This document shows, in pieces, positions 6,939 to 13,743 of a stretch of 22,735 bases of DNA. The notes under the pieces are model-generated. The model had not been told where the DNA came from. It worked only from the letters and a program-made list of their open reading frames with translations, and ran no database searches. Numbering within the stretch: the stretch's first letter is position 1; every line of letters starts with the position of its first letter. Both the position numbers and the translations under genes were made by a program. This DNA is from a virus: positions 1 to 22,735 of the IMG/VR virus record IMGVR_UViG_3300009124_000110. One strand, written 5' to 3'.

Positions 6939-8731
6939 CGTCTCCCCCCAACATGCGTCTCAAACCGTGTATTCCCTACGGTCCAGTCCTGAGTCAGATT
7001 GCCATAGACCTTGTAACGGACCTGACGACCCTGCAATCGGACATCGATCTCTCCATCTGTTTCTAGTGGGTAGTTTGTACTTTCGGTCTCTGTTGCGTCT
7101 CCAGAGGCAGAAGTAAAAAACTTAAAGGAGATTGCCCCCGCTGCCTGTTGATCTGAATCTGAAAACACCTTGCTGATTCTGCTGTAGCGTTCTCCCATCA
7201 TCACATCAATGGCACCAGTCTCTGCTTCTGCAACATCTGTCTGTGATGGGTTTGTAATTTCATGGGCATAGATCGTATTGTCTGAGGGATCGACTGCAAT
7301 CGGGGAGGTGAGTACCCCCCTGTCAATCCAACAGTTCCTTGCTATGCCTGACGGCAGCGAGTCGTACCAGACGTTTTCTCTATAATTCCAAACGACATAG
7401 TAACTACATTGCCCTGCTGTGCCATTCACTGAAGGGCAAAACCACCAGACCTCTCCGAATTCTGCATTTCCTCCAGAGTAGATCAGTCCTTCTTGAGACC
7501 AATCGACCGTCCTCAAAACTCTGTCTTGAATAGGGCAATCACTCACAGGTCGGGCATACCCATCGAAAGTCCAGAACCCTCCTCTGTTCAGCCATGTCGT
7601 CACTTCTGTGCTGCTATAGACCGAATAAGGAGAAACGACTCCAGCAGAGTCTGCTAACTTCTGAACACCAAAGAATAAGGGTGCCCCCGTGTAGGTGAGT
7701 AAATGCAGATCCTGGTCAGTCCAGATTGCCGTACCTTGAGGAACCCGTCTTGCTGTCACGATATATCCAGAGGTTTGCAGTGACAAATCCCCCGCACTAT
7801 TCGTTGCAGCAGGACTCCAGACGTCAACCGTTTCTTGAGAACTCCATTTAATCTGTCGAGCATCTCCGTCTGCACCTAACGCTAGAACATGCCGCTCTGG
7901 CGTCACCAGAACTGCCACTGCAGTCGGAGCAGTCTCCGTGAAACTGTTTGCCGTTGTGATCTCCTTTGCAGCAATTGAGAGGTCACTCACATCCAGATAA
8001 AATAGGGCTTTATCCCCTGAGTGCGTACCAATGAGGTCTTCCCCGAATGAGTCCAGGCTCCAGTGTGCTTTCTTGGAGAACGAGGCAGAACCTGGGCCAC
8101 TGTAGGAGTACCCAAAATCTACGTCTGAACCGTAGAACCAAGTCCCATATCCTGGTCTGAATTCAGAATCTCCCGTTGCCTGATAACCAGTAGGAGTCAC
8201 ATCGTACAACCTTTGTCGGGATAAGGTCGGTGTCACCGTGACGGTGATGTTCGTGGCCGTGGCAGTTGCATTGTTGGAGAGAGTGAGCGTGTTGGTGCTG
8301 ACTGCCGTGATGCTCGTTGCATCGGGAATCCCTGCGCCAGTAATGATGTCTCCCACCTCAAAATTGGTCCCGTCATCCACCGTCACTTGATCGCTGCCAG
8401 ATGTTGTGTCGGCAGTCGAGTCGGTGAATGTTGCAGGGGAAGAAACCTCAAAGGCATACAGTTTCCCAAAATTTGGCGATCCAGATCCTGCCGTCCCAAG
8501 TGCCAGCAGTCCAACTCCAGAGTTATTCCTCCATTGCAGATGCCCCCTAACTGCTGAGTCGAGAGTTTCACTGTGCCGAGACAGAGGGAAAGTGGACCAT
8601 CCTCCAATCGGTCTAAGTCGCCCATCTCTGAATCGGATCAGGTTCCCCTTGAGGTATCTTTGCTTGATCTCTCTTGGAGTTCCGTCAACAAAACCAGGAG
8701 GGATCTGAACCTCTTGCAGTCGTTTAGGCAT
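6935..8731 (-). CDS. tail nozzle-like protein (P22 gp10-like position) with inserted beta domain
   Basis: A 598-residue, beta-rich protein with many Trp and Gly residues. The N-terminus contains PPGFVDGTPREIKQRYLKGN and IRFRDGRLRPIGGW (residues 11-45), a signature I recall from podovirus tail proteins annotated as structural or packaged-DNA-stabilising, comparable in position to P22 gp10. Several WFYGSD-, WTFDGY- and WWFCPS-like blade motifs suggest a beta-propeller-type fold. Residues about 98-169 (TTSGSDQVTV, GAGIPDATSITAVS) look like an extra beta-sandwich domain inserted between LYAFE and LYDVTPTGY. The frame is open for 17 more codons upstream, but the ATG at 8731 has AAGGA five bases before it and overlaps the upstream stop by eight bases, so I use it. 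An alternative is a generic tail-base protein. Confidence 0.65.
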   Translation of the reverse strand: MPKRLQEVQIPPGFVDGTPREIKQRYLKGNLIRFRDGRLRPIGGWSTFPLSRHSETLDSAVRGHLQWRNNSGVGLLALGTAGSGSPNFGKLYAFEVSSPATFTDSTADTTSGSDQVTVDDGTNFEVGDIITGAGIPDATSITAVSTNTLTLSNNATATATNITVTVTPTLSRQRLYDVTPTGYQATGDSEFRPGYGTWFYGSDVDFGYSYSGPGSASFSKKAHWSLDSFGEDLIGTHSGDKALFYLDVSDLSIAAKEITTANSFTETAPTAVAVLVTPERHVLALGADGDARQIKWSSQETVDVWSPAATNSAGDLSLQTSGYIVTARRVPQGTAIWTDQDLHLLTYTGAPLFFGVQKLADSAGVVSPYSVYSSTEVTTWLNRGGFWTFDGYARPVSDCPIQDRVLRTVDWSQEGLIYSGGNAEFGEVWWFCPSVNGTAGQCSYYVVWNYRENVWYDSLPSGIARNCWIDRGVLTSPIAVDPSDNTIYAHEITNPSQTDVAEAETGAIDVMMGERYSRISKVFSDSDQQAAGAISFKFFTSASGDATETESTNYPLETDGEIDVRLQGRQVRYKVYGNLTQDWTVGNTRFETHVGGRR

Positions 8732-8960
8732 TTTGATCCTTCTGCTTTTTACGCCATGATCGAAACATTTTGATTCCAACAACTAGGACAGCAGGTCCAC
8801 CTAGTGCCGTTGTCAGTCCCTCTGCCAGTCCTGGAGTCTCCAGTACGATGTCTACAACTCCCCAGAGGGAGTTATCTACTGGCGTTGCTTGTTCAACAAC
8901 AACTTCTGTGACTTTTTCGGTCAGAGAGTCGGTCAAGAGATTCGTTAAAAGATCGTCCAT
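8724..8960 (-). CDS. small single-pass membrane protein, possible holin
   Basis: A 78-residue protein whose ATG overlaps the endolysin stop by one base (TGATG). Residues 1-30 are acidic and amphipathic (DDLLTNLLTDSLTEKVTEVV). Residues 50-66 are a hydrophobic segment (LTTALGGPAVLVVGIKM), followed by a strongly basic tail FRSWRKKQKDQ. One membrane span, a positive cytoplasm-facing C-terminus and direct coupling to the endolysin fit a small holin or accessory lysis protein. No named holin family was recognised, and a minor tail-linked membrane protein is equally possible because the next gene is structural. Confidence 0.5.
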   Translation of the reverse strand: MDDLLTNLLTDSLTEKVTEVVVEQATPVDNSLWGVVDIVLETPGLAEGLTTALGGPAVLVVGIKMFRSWRKKQKDQNA

Positions 8961-9319
8961 CAGTAGCTATAAATGATTGGGTCGTCTCTGTCGTCGAGGT
9001 GGATGAACCTTTTGGCATAGCTTCCCTTTTGCTGGATTCCACACGTTAGGCCCATCTCCATCGCAATAGCGACCAGTTTGTGAGCCATGTGTCCACTGAC
9101 ATGGACATCAATGGCTCTGCCCTTCGCATGGTATCCAGGGGCTTCCTTGACTCGCTCAATGGGGTGACGAGTCGGGTGTCGATACCCGCTCGTCACAAAC
9201 ATCGGTGATCCATACTTCTCTCGTAGTGCAATGAGTTTTTGCATAAACGCTTCATTCATCTTGCACTCTCCACTTACGGAGCATTTGAGTTCCTTCTCCG
9301 AAAAATACTTATAGTCCAC
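8960..9319 (-). CDS. endolysin, peptidase M15 (D,D-/L,D-peptidase-like)
   Basis: A 119-residue single-domain protein of the zinc peptidase M15 (M15_3-like) family. It opens with FSEKELKCS at residues 6-14, then SGYRHP at 44-49 (the SGYR motif), the zinc-ligand motif H64AKGRAID71 (HxxGxAxD) and the final FIHLDD at 105-110 with the third zinc ligand H107. All expected metal ligands are present, so it should cleave peptide stems of host peptidoglycan at lysis. The start is GTG at 9319, with AAAGG five bases upstream; the ATG two bases before it is in another frame. There is no signal peptide, so release should need a holin, and small membrane proteins lie on both sides. Cys13 and Cys19 form a CxxxxxC pair near the N-terminus. 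Confidence 0.88.
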   Translation of the reverse strand: MDYKYFSEKELKCSVSGECKMNEAFMQKLIALREKYGSPMFVTSGYRHPTRHPIERVKEAPGYHAKGRAIDVHVSGHMAHKLVAIAMEMGLTCGIQQKGSYAKRFIHLDDRDDPIIYSY

Positions 9320-9320
9320 A

Positions 9321-9650
9321 TCAACCTTTATCGTTATGGAGCATCACCTTTAGCTCATTGATTGAGATATGTAGATCCTGCAGTACCTTTGCCGTCTCCT
9401 GCATTACGGTCATTAGGCTTTGATAGGAACTCTTTTGAAGTTCCAGAATTCTCATATCTGCCTCCGTGTCTTTACTAACCCACATATCCCTCTCTTTATA
9501 AGCCTCCTGCCTTAACTGCTCTCTCTCTAAACGATAACTCTCCCGTTCCGTTTGAAATGATTTCTGGAGATGCCAGATGTAAACGAAACAGGCAGCGAGA
9601 CTGCCAAGTGTTCCTCCTAGGTCTGATAAGAGTTGTGCTAATTCTGGCAT
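9321..9650 (-). CDS. N-anchored coiled-coil membrane protein, putative holin or spanin-like
   Basis: A 109-residue protein with an N-terminal hydrophobic helix (about residues 8-28, LSDLGGTLGSLAACFVYIWH) followed by a long charged helix, QKSFQTERESYRLEREQLRQ and onward, likely a coiled coil to about residue 105. This layout (short N-terminal span, then heptad-like helix) is seen in BhlA/UviB-type holin-like proteins and also in inner-membrane spanins of the Rz kind. It ends one base before the GTG start of the endolysin, placing it in the lysis cassette. No lipobox-bearing partner (Rz1) was found inside it. I favour holin or holin-like over spanin, with low certainty. Confidence 0.5.
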   Translation of the reverse strand: MPELAQLLSDLGGTLGSLAACFVYIWHLQKSFQTERESYRLEREQLRQEAYKERDMWVSKDTEADMRILELQKSSYQSLMTVMQETAKVLQDLHISINELKVMLHNDKG

Positions 9651-9663
9651 TGCTCGGCCTTGG

Positions 9664-10041
9664 TTAGTCGGTTGGAGGTGTGGGCCACGTTATGCCCGTT
9701 AGGTTTCCGTTCTCATCCAATGCAGGAGTTGAGTTTGCTGGTAGATCTCGAAGTGCTTGGCAATAGTCAACCCATGCTTGGGATGGGGTTAAGTCACTGC
9801 GAAAACGCCAATCGGTTTGTGCTAGAAGTCGGTTGCGTTGTTCTCGGAGTAAGCGTAGTGGTTCGGCTGATTCTAACTCTGCTTTTTTTACGATAACATC
9901 ATCAAAAGTAAACGCTAACGTTGAATCGTCTTCTAGCCTGACTCCAGATAGATCCGTATCAGCATCCCCCTGAATTATAATTCCGGTATTTGGGTGATGG
10001 ATTTTTGCTAGCTCAAAAACTGCAACAACATTAGTAATCAT
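9664..10041 (-). CDS. tail-fibre assembly chaperone-like protein (phage tail APC family)
   Basis: A 125-residue protein. The C-terminal half carries LLREQRNRLLAQTDWRFRSD, then QAWVDYCQALRDLP and the end ITWPTPP. This LRxxRNxLLxxTDW...AWxxYRQALRDLP...WPTPP pattern is typical of the phage tail assembly chaperone family (Pfam Phage_tail_APC) that follows fibre genes. The N-terminal half is beta-like and of different base composition. The start is taken as the ATG at 10041, which forms ATGA with the fibre-tip stop. An in-frame ATG 15 bases upstream (10056) is possible but would overlap more and lacks a better ribosome site. It probably helps fold or attach the fibre tip encoded just before it. 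Confidence 0.75.
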   Translation of the reverse strand: MITNVVAVFELAKIHHPNTGIIIQGDADTDLSGVRLEDDSTLAFTFDDVIVKKAELESAEPLRLLREQRNRLLAQTDWRFRSDLTPSQAWVDYCQALRDLPANSTPALDENGNLTGITWPTPPTD

Positions 10042-10500
10042 TTGAATTCCATCCAAGTCATAAAGGTTTCTTCCAAAGTGTTATTGCCGTAAATTGACCA
10101 CGAAACAGAAGTGCTCGCACTAATGTTTTTTATAGCACAAGTGGCAGTTATTACGTCAGTAGTAGAGGTAGTGACTAAAGGTAATGTGATTGATTGATGG
10201 AAAGCTAACAAAGCACCCGATTCACCATAATCGTAACCGCCAATGTTTACCTCCTCAGCATTATTTATAGAAACCGTAGTAATTCCCGAACCACTTAAAG
10301 TGATTTTTAAACTTTTTCTACTTTCACCCCCTGTTTGATTATATCCTAAACCCTTAAAAGTTAAAATACCCAATACTTTAGAACCAGCAAATAGTGGCGT
10401 ATATGTGGGCGTAAAAAATGAGGTTAAGGTGGTTGAATTCGTTACAGTTGTATCTGCACTCTTTGCAACAGTAGTAATATTTCTGACTGTTAAGCCAGAT
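10021..10500. other. AT-rich patch spanning fibre tip and start of its chaperone
   Basis: A hand count of G and C gives about 36 % over 10021-10500, against about 55 % over 10501-10620 and about 51 % over 9661-9780; 9841-10020 is intermediate at about 41 %. The patch covers the 3' two-thirds of the fibre-tip gene and the first codons of the chaperone. Its right border falls where fibre-repeat sequence gives way to the unique tip domain. Confidence 0.7.
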
Positions 10501-10700
10501 GATGCCATAGCAACATCACCTCCTAACGTAACGCCACCCACAGTGCCACCAGTGATCGAAACACTGTTTGCCGCTTGTGTAGCCATTGAACCCAGACCCA
10601 GATTCGTCCGGTTCGTTGCACTATCGACATTGGCAACCGTAACGGTCCCACCGGATTCCGTAGCGAACGTAGTCCCACCTATTTGTATTTCACCTGCCAT
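10038..10700 (-). CDS. tail fibre tip / receptor-binding protein candidate
   Basis: A 220-residue protein in two parts. Residues 1-75 are fibre-repeat sequence: TNRTNLGLGSMATQAAN and SVSITGGTVGGVTLGG are common fibre motifs, and NLGLGSMATQ matches the TLGLGSAATS and HLGLGSLATQ motifs of the neighbouring 500-residue fibre. Residues 80-220 are a Ser/Thr-rich beta domain with no repeats (VLGILTFKGLGYNQTGG, MTWMEFK at the end), a probable globular tip. The DNA of the second part is clearly AT-richer than that of the first, suggesting the tip was exchanged by recombination. It abuts the stop of the long fibre gene (TAG then ATG) and is followed by a fibre chaperone, both supporting a distal fibre role. 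The family of the tip was not recognised. Confidence 0.65.
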   Translation of the reverse strand: MAGEIQIGGTTFATESGGTVTVANVDSATNRTNLGLGSMATQAANSVSITGGTVGGVTLGGDVAMASSGLTVRNITTVAKSADTTVTNSTTLTSFFTPTYTPLFAGSKVLGILTFKGLGYNQTGGESRKSLKITLSGSGITTVSINNAEEVNIGGYDYGESGALLAFHQSITLPLVTTSTTDVITATCAIKNISASTSVSWSIYGNNTLEETFMTWMEFK

Positions 10701-12203
10701 CTAACCTCTAACGTGAAGGGTTCCGGTTGTGTTAATAGTACCTGTGGTGTTTAAGAGCCCATCAAGGACCAGCAGTTTGCCTGCGATTGTCACCGTGTTT
10801 GAAAATGATACGGGGCCAACATAAAATCTGTGATTCCCTGAACTAATCGTTTCTGCAGTGGTGACTGAATTTGCGTGTTCTAGGTCTGACAACCCACCAC
10901 CTCCCGACTCATCTGCGAATTCCAGAGCAGTCGCCCCAGTGTTGACCTTTAGCACTTGTCCTGCAGTTCCAATCGTAGTCAGTCCAGTACCTCCGTTTGC
11001 CGTTCCAAGGGTCCCAGAAACATCTGTTGTTAAAACAATCGGACCAAGTGTAATTGTCTGAGAAGACAGACTGAGGTAATCGTGAGAAGTGGTGACTAAA
11101 CTGACCGGAGTCGAATTGTCTGTTCCCGATACATCCACACCTAATGTATTCCTAGCTGCTGCAGCGTCAGCGTCATCAACCAAAGTCGCACCAAATGCAC
11201 TGATCCCGTGGACTTCCGTAAGTGCTGCGTGTGTACTGACAGAACCTGCTGATTCAAAAGCACTGGTGTCACTCGTGGCTGCGCTTCCAAGACCTAACGT
11301 TGTCCGCTGTGCTGCAGCATCCACATCGTCTAGTAATGCTCGTCCAGCAGTTGTCAGAGTAGCGACTGCATAGGTGTCCGCAGCAGTCGTGTAGATCATT
11401 TTGTCTGCGGCAGTCGTGAGTCCTGCGATGCTGGTTAGCCCAGCATCAGAGGTTTGATAACTGCCAAAGTCGGAGATTTGGGATTCTGTGATGGAAAGTG
11501 CAGCTTGATGCTGAGTGACTGATGATTGGGTGATGTTTGCGTCTGGGACATTCGCCCAAGTCACGGCAGCAGATAGATCATTCGTTTCTGCAGTGAGGTA
11601 TCCAGAATCATTGGTCCACTGACTGATGGCCCCTGATTTGTTCGCGAGGGTATTTGTACTGCTGGCTGTGATGTACGACCCCAGATCGCTGATCTGCGAT
11701 TCCGTAATCGTGGACTGTGTGGCAAGAGACCCCAACCCCAGATGTGTGGAAAGGGTGGTTGAGTTGATCCCTAGAGCAATCGTTCCAGACGTGGTTACGG
11801 GAGACCCAGAATCGATCTCGATTCCATCTGAACCACTGACCGAAACACTAGTGACGGTCCCAGAACCGGAGACTGTTTGGAACTCCAACCCATCGGCAGT
11901 TGCATTCACTGCCAGCACCTGATTTGCAGTTCCAAGTGCTGCCAGTCCAGTTCCCCCAGATTCCACAGGTAAAGTACCTGTCACATCTGCAGTCAGATCG
12001 ACATCCCCAACGGTGATCGCCTGCCCAGAGATGGTCAGGTAATCGTTCCCCGTTAAGCTGACATCGTCTCCGACTGAATCTGCGACCGTTTTAAGTGTTG
12101 AGTCGAGGGAGGTCCAGTTGGCATTCAGTTGGTTGCCCCACTGATCCGTGTCTCCACCTACTTCGGGGAGAGTAAAACTATAGTTCGTCGTCGAGGTAGC
12201 CAT
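10701..12203 (-). CDS. tail fibre protein with repeat shaft
   Basis: A 500-residue Ser/Thr/Ala/Gly-rich protein. Residues 1-45 are an anchoring module (TTNYSFTLPEVGGDTDQWGN...LNANW) shared with two neighbouring proteins. The shaft is made of phage-fibre repeats: LTADVTGTLPVESGGTGL and LTTDVSGTLGTANGGTGL (each followed by xxxGTAxQVLxVN), HLGLGSLATQ, TLGLGSAATS and several ITESQISDxGSY units. The end (GNHRFYVGPVSFSNTVTIAG) is a likely C-terminal beta domain. Trimeric shaft structure is inferred from the family. The start is the ATG at 12203, which shares one base with the upstream stop (TGATG); two upstream TTG codons are in frame but not preferred. The product should attach to the tail by its N-terminus and reach towards the host. 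Confidence 0.8.
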   Translation of the reverse strand: MATSTTNYSFTLPEVGGDTDQWGNQLNANWTSLDSTLKTVADSVGDDVSLTGNDYLTISGQAITVGDVDLTADVTGTLPVESGGTGLAALGTANQVLAVNATADGLEFQTVSGSGTVTSVSVSGSDGIEIDSGSPVTTSGTIALGINSTTLSTHLGLGSLATQSTITESQISDLGSYITASSTNTLANKSGAISQWTNDSGYLTAETNDLSAAVTWANVPDANITQSSVTQHQAALSITESQISDFGSYQTSDAGLTSIAGLTTAADKMIYTTAADTYAVATLTTAGRALLDDVDAAAQRTTLGLGSAATSDTSAFESAGSVSTHAALTEVHGISAFGATLVDDADAAAARNTLGVDVSGTDNSTPVSLVTTSHDYLSLSSQTITLGPIVLTTDVSGTLGTANGGTGLTTIGTAGQVLKVNTGATALEFADESGGGGLSDLEHANSVTTAETISSGNHRFYVGPVSFSNTVTIAGKLLVLDGLLNTTGTINTTGTLHVRG

Positions 12204-13117
12204 CAACAAGCACTCGTATCAGGTTCTGGAAGAGTCAGAGTGTAGGTTTTACAAGTCAAATAGTAATCATAGACTGTGATCGGAGTGTTCGGCAGTCCGT
12301 CATCGGGGTAGTCCACCTGAAAGGGTCCTGACCCAGTCCAGGCACTGGATAACTGAATGGCGATTGTGGGTATCAGATTTCCTCGAAAATCAGTAGAACT
12401 GCCATTGGAGATGCTCACTGTCGTCCCGGGCGTAATTGTCCCATTTGTAATCGATGCCACAACTACCGTGGTTCCAATATCGGTAAGGGTGTAACTCGTT
12501 AGACTAGGCAGAGTTAAAATCATCGATGTTCCCCTAACTCCTCCCGTGCCAGCAGGAGTGCTTCCTCCTCCTGCTGCCAAGGCCGAATACGTGCCACTGG
12601 CAACTGAACTGCTGGTTAGGGCAAATCCAAGGGTGGAGGTCGATGTTAAAGACCAGGTGATGTAATCCTCATAATTCAGAATTCTATCTGAATAGTGGTT
12701 AGCGATGCAGATTTCCTGCTCTGCTGTAGCGACCAGAGTGTCCAGACTGTCGAGTTTCCCATTGAGGAAATTGGCAAAGGTCGCAAAATCTCCTCCGTCA
12801 AAGAATGTGTTGATCTCGCTTGCTGTCTCAGGGGGGGAGAGCCCCAGTGCAGTTAATTCTGTATTGTAAGCAGGCCAAGTCGAGACGGTGCTGTAATCCC
12901 CTGAGTAGGGATCTGGCAAAATCCCGTCAATGTCCTCATTGATTTGTGCCAAGGTGGAACTGTCTCCGACTCCTGCTGCATTGATCCGATCACTCAAGTT
13001 CTTGAGCTTGGTTTCCAGTGCCTGAAAATAGGTGTTGATGATTGTCCCATAGGTGCTGTTATCCTGATTCAGACTCGGCAACTCCAGGTCAGTATAGATT
13101 GATGAATTAAACGGCAT
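12203..13117 (-). CDS. tail fibre/spike-like protein with the shared N-terminal module
   Basis: A 304-residue protein. Residues 7-45 (SIYTDLELPSLNQDNSTYGT then INTYFQALETKLK) align by eye with the N-terminal module of the two neighbouring fibre proteins, although more diverged (WG becomes YG, LN becomes IN). Residues 60-145 are mixed helical, with acidic DPYSGDYSTVSTWPAYNTEL. Residues 150-300 are Ser/Thr/Gly-rich beta sequence that ends with VYDYYLTCKTYTLTLPEPD. There are few cysteines, two of them near the end. It is probably a second kind of fibre or a tail appendage protein. It begins two bases after the previous stop, with no strong ribosome site, so translation is probably coupled. No enzymatic or glycan-binding family was recognised. 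Confidence 0.6.
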   Translation of the reverse strand: MPFNSSIYTDLELPSLNQDNSTYGTIINTYFQALETKLKNLSDRINAAGVGDSSTLAQINEDIDGILPDPYSGDYSTVSTWPAYNTELTALGLSPPETASEINTFFDGGDFATFANFLNGKLDSLDTLVATAEQEICIANHYSDRILNYEDYITWSLTSTSTLGFALTSSSVASGTYSALAAGGGSTPAGTGGVRGTSMILTLPSLTSYTLTDIGTTVVVASITNGTITPGTTVSISNGSSTDFRGNLIPTIAIQLSSAWTGSGPFQVDYPDDGLPNTPITVYDYYLTCKTYTLTLPEPDTSAC

Positions 13118-13119
13118 AC

Positions 13120-13491
13120 TTAGGTTGTCGCTGCAGTGTAGGCTGATTGAGCAGTGGTCTTTGCAGTCCTAGCATCATCTGCCACAGATCCGGTTGTCCC
13201 GACTGCTCCCACGGTAGTTTCTAGTGCAGAGACTCGACTCGTCAGACTCGTCAGTGTGGTGTTTAAGGATTTGTTACTCACACTGAGAGCCGTGCTGGCA
13301 TTTGTCGATGCCTGGGTCAGGTTATATGCAAGGGAAGGCGTGGCACTGTCATCCGCAGCACCCAGCACCTGATCCACATCGTATGTCTTTTGCTCAAGTA
13401 CCGTGAAGGCTGAGTTCAAGGTGGAACCCCAGGTGTTTTTGTTTCCTCCTACCGTTGGCAGCGTGATGCTGTAATTTGTCGTTATTGGCAT
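13120..13491 (-). CDS. short fibre-adaptor-like protein with shared N-terminal module and coiled coil
   Basis: A 123-residue protein. Residues 3-40 (TTNYSITLPTVGGNKNTWGS then LNSAFTVLEQK) are very close to the N-terminus of the 500-residue fibre encoded 0.9 kb downstream. Residues 55-100 look like a trimeric coiled coil (heptad-like LNTTLTSLTSRVSALETTV), and the end is Ala/Thr-rich. It lacks any tip domain. It may therefore be an adaptor or truncated fibre stub rather than a full receptor-binding protein. The ATG directly follows the stop of the tryptophan-repeat gene (TAGATG). Confidence 0.65.
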   Translation of the reverse strand: MPITTNYSITLPTVGGNKNTWGSTLNSAFTVLEQKTYDVDQVLGAADDSATPSLAYNLTQASTNASTALSVSNKSLNTTLTSLTSRVSALETTVGAVGTTGSVADDARTAKTTAQSAYTAATT

Positions 13492-13743
13492 CTAAACCTG
13501 TTTAAAAATCGTCCAAGATTCTGCAGTTGTGTCGGTTCGTTTTGTCCAAGTTTCTGCAGTGCTATCGGGTTGGGTAGTCCAAGATTCTACAGTGGCGTCC
13601 GTACCTGCTGTCCACGATTCCGCAATCAGATCCGTTTGTTTGGCCCATGTTCCCAATGAACTATCTGGTTGTGAAGAAAACTCTGATCCTCTGACGTATG
13701 GTCCTACCCCAAATTTTCCTAACCCAAATTTGAGGTAGCTCAT
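13492..13743 (-). CDS. small tryptophan-repeat protein of the tail region
   Basis: An 83-residue protein. Residues 1-21 (SYLKFGLGKFGVGPYVRGS) are Gly/aromatic. Residues 22-76 are five 11-residue repeats with an aromatic at each start (F22, W33, W44, W55, W66) and a partial sixth at W77. The consensus is about W-T-x-x-T-D-x-T-A-E-S. Such regular alternating beta-type repeats suggest a fibrous or stacked beta structure. Its ATG overlaps the stop of the head-tail adaptor in an ATGA, and fibre-type genes follow, so it is probably a minor virion protein at the tail. I recall similar WTxxTD-repeat proteins next to adaptor genes in marine phage contigs, without known function. Confidence 0.6.
   Translation of the reverse strand: MSYLKFGLGKFGVGPYVRGSEFSSQPDSSLGTWAKQTDLIAESWTAGTDATVESWTTQPDSTAETWTKRTDTTAESWTIFKQV
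13516..13680 (-). repeat. five in-frame 33-bp tandem repeats
   Basis: On the plus strand the related cores gtccaagattctgcag, gtccaagtttctgcag, gtccaagattctacag, gtccacgattccgcaa and gcccatgttcccaat begin at 13511, 13544, 13577, 13610 and 13643, exactly 33 bases apart. They encode the 11-residue tryptophan repeats. Copies 1-3 are nearly identical and later ones have diverged. Confidence 0.85.

Noticed and set aside
8233-8247. 15-base palindrome (7-base arms around one G)
   Set aside because: It falls in codons for alternating Thr and Val in the tail protein; the symmetry follows from GTC ACC GTG ACG GTG codon use, and it lies inside a gene.
8732-8782. 17-codon N-terminal extension of the nozzle-like protein
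   Set aside because: The ATG at 8731 has AAGGA at the right distance and the usual short overlap with the upstream gene; the longer start would overlap far more and precedes the conserved start of the family.
13511-13680. 33-base periodic repeats as a CRISPR-like array
   Set aside because: The repeats are contiguous, in frame and coding; there are no spacers and no cas genes.
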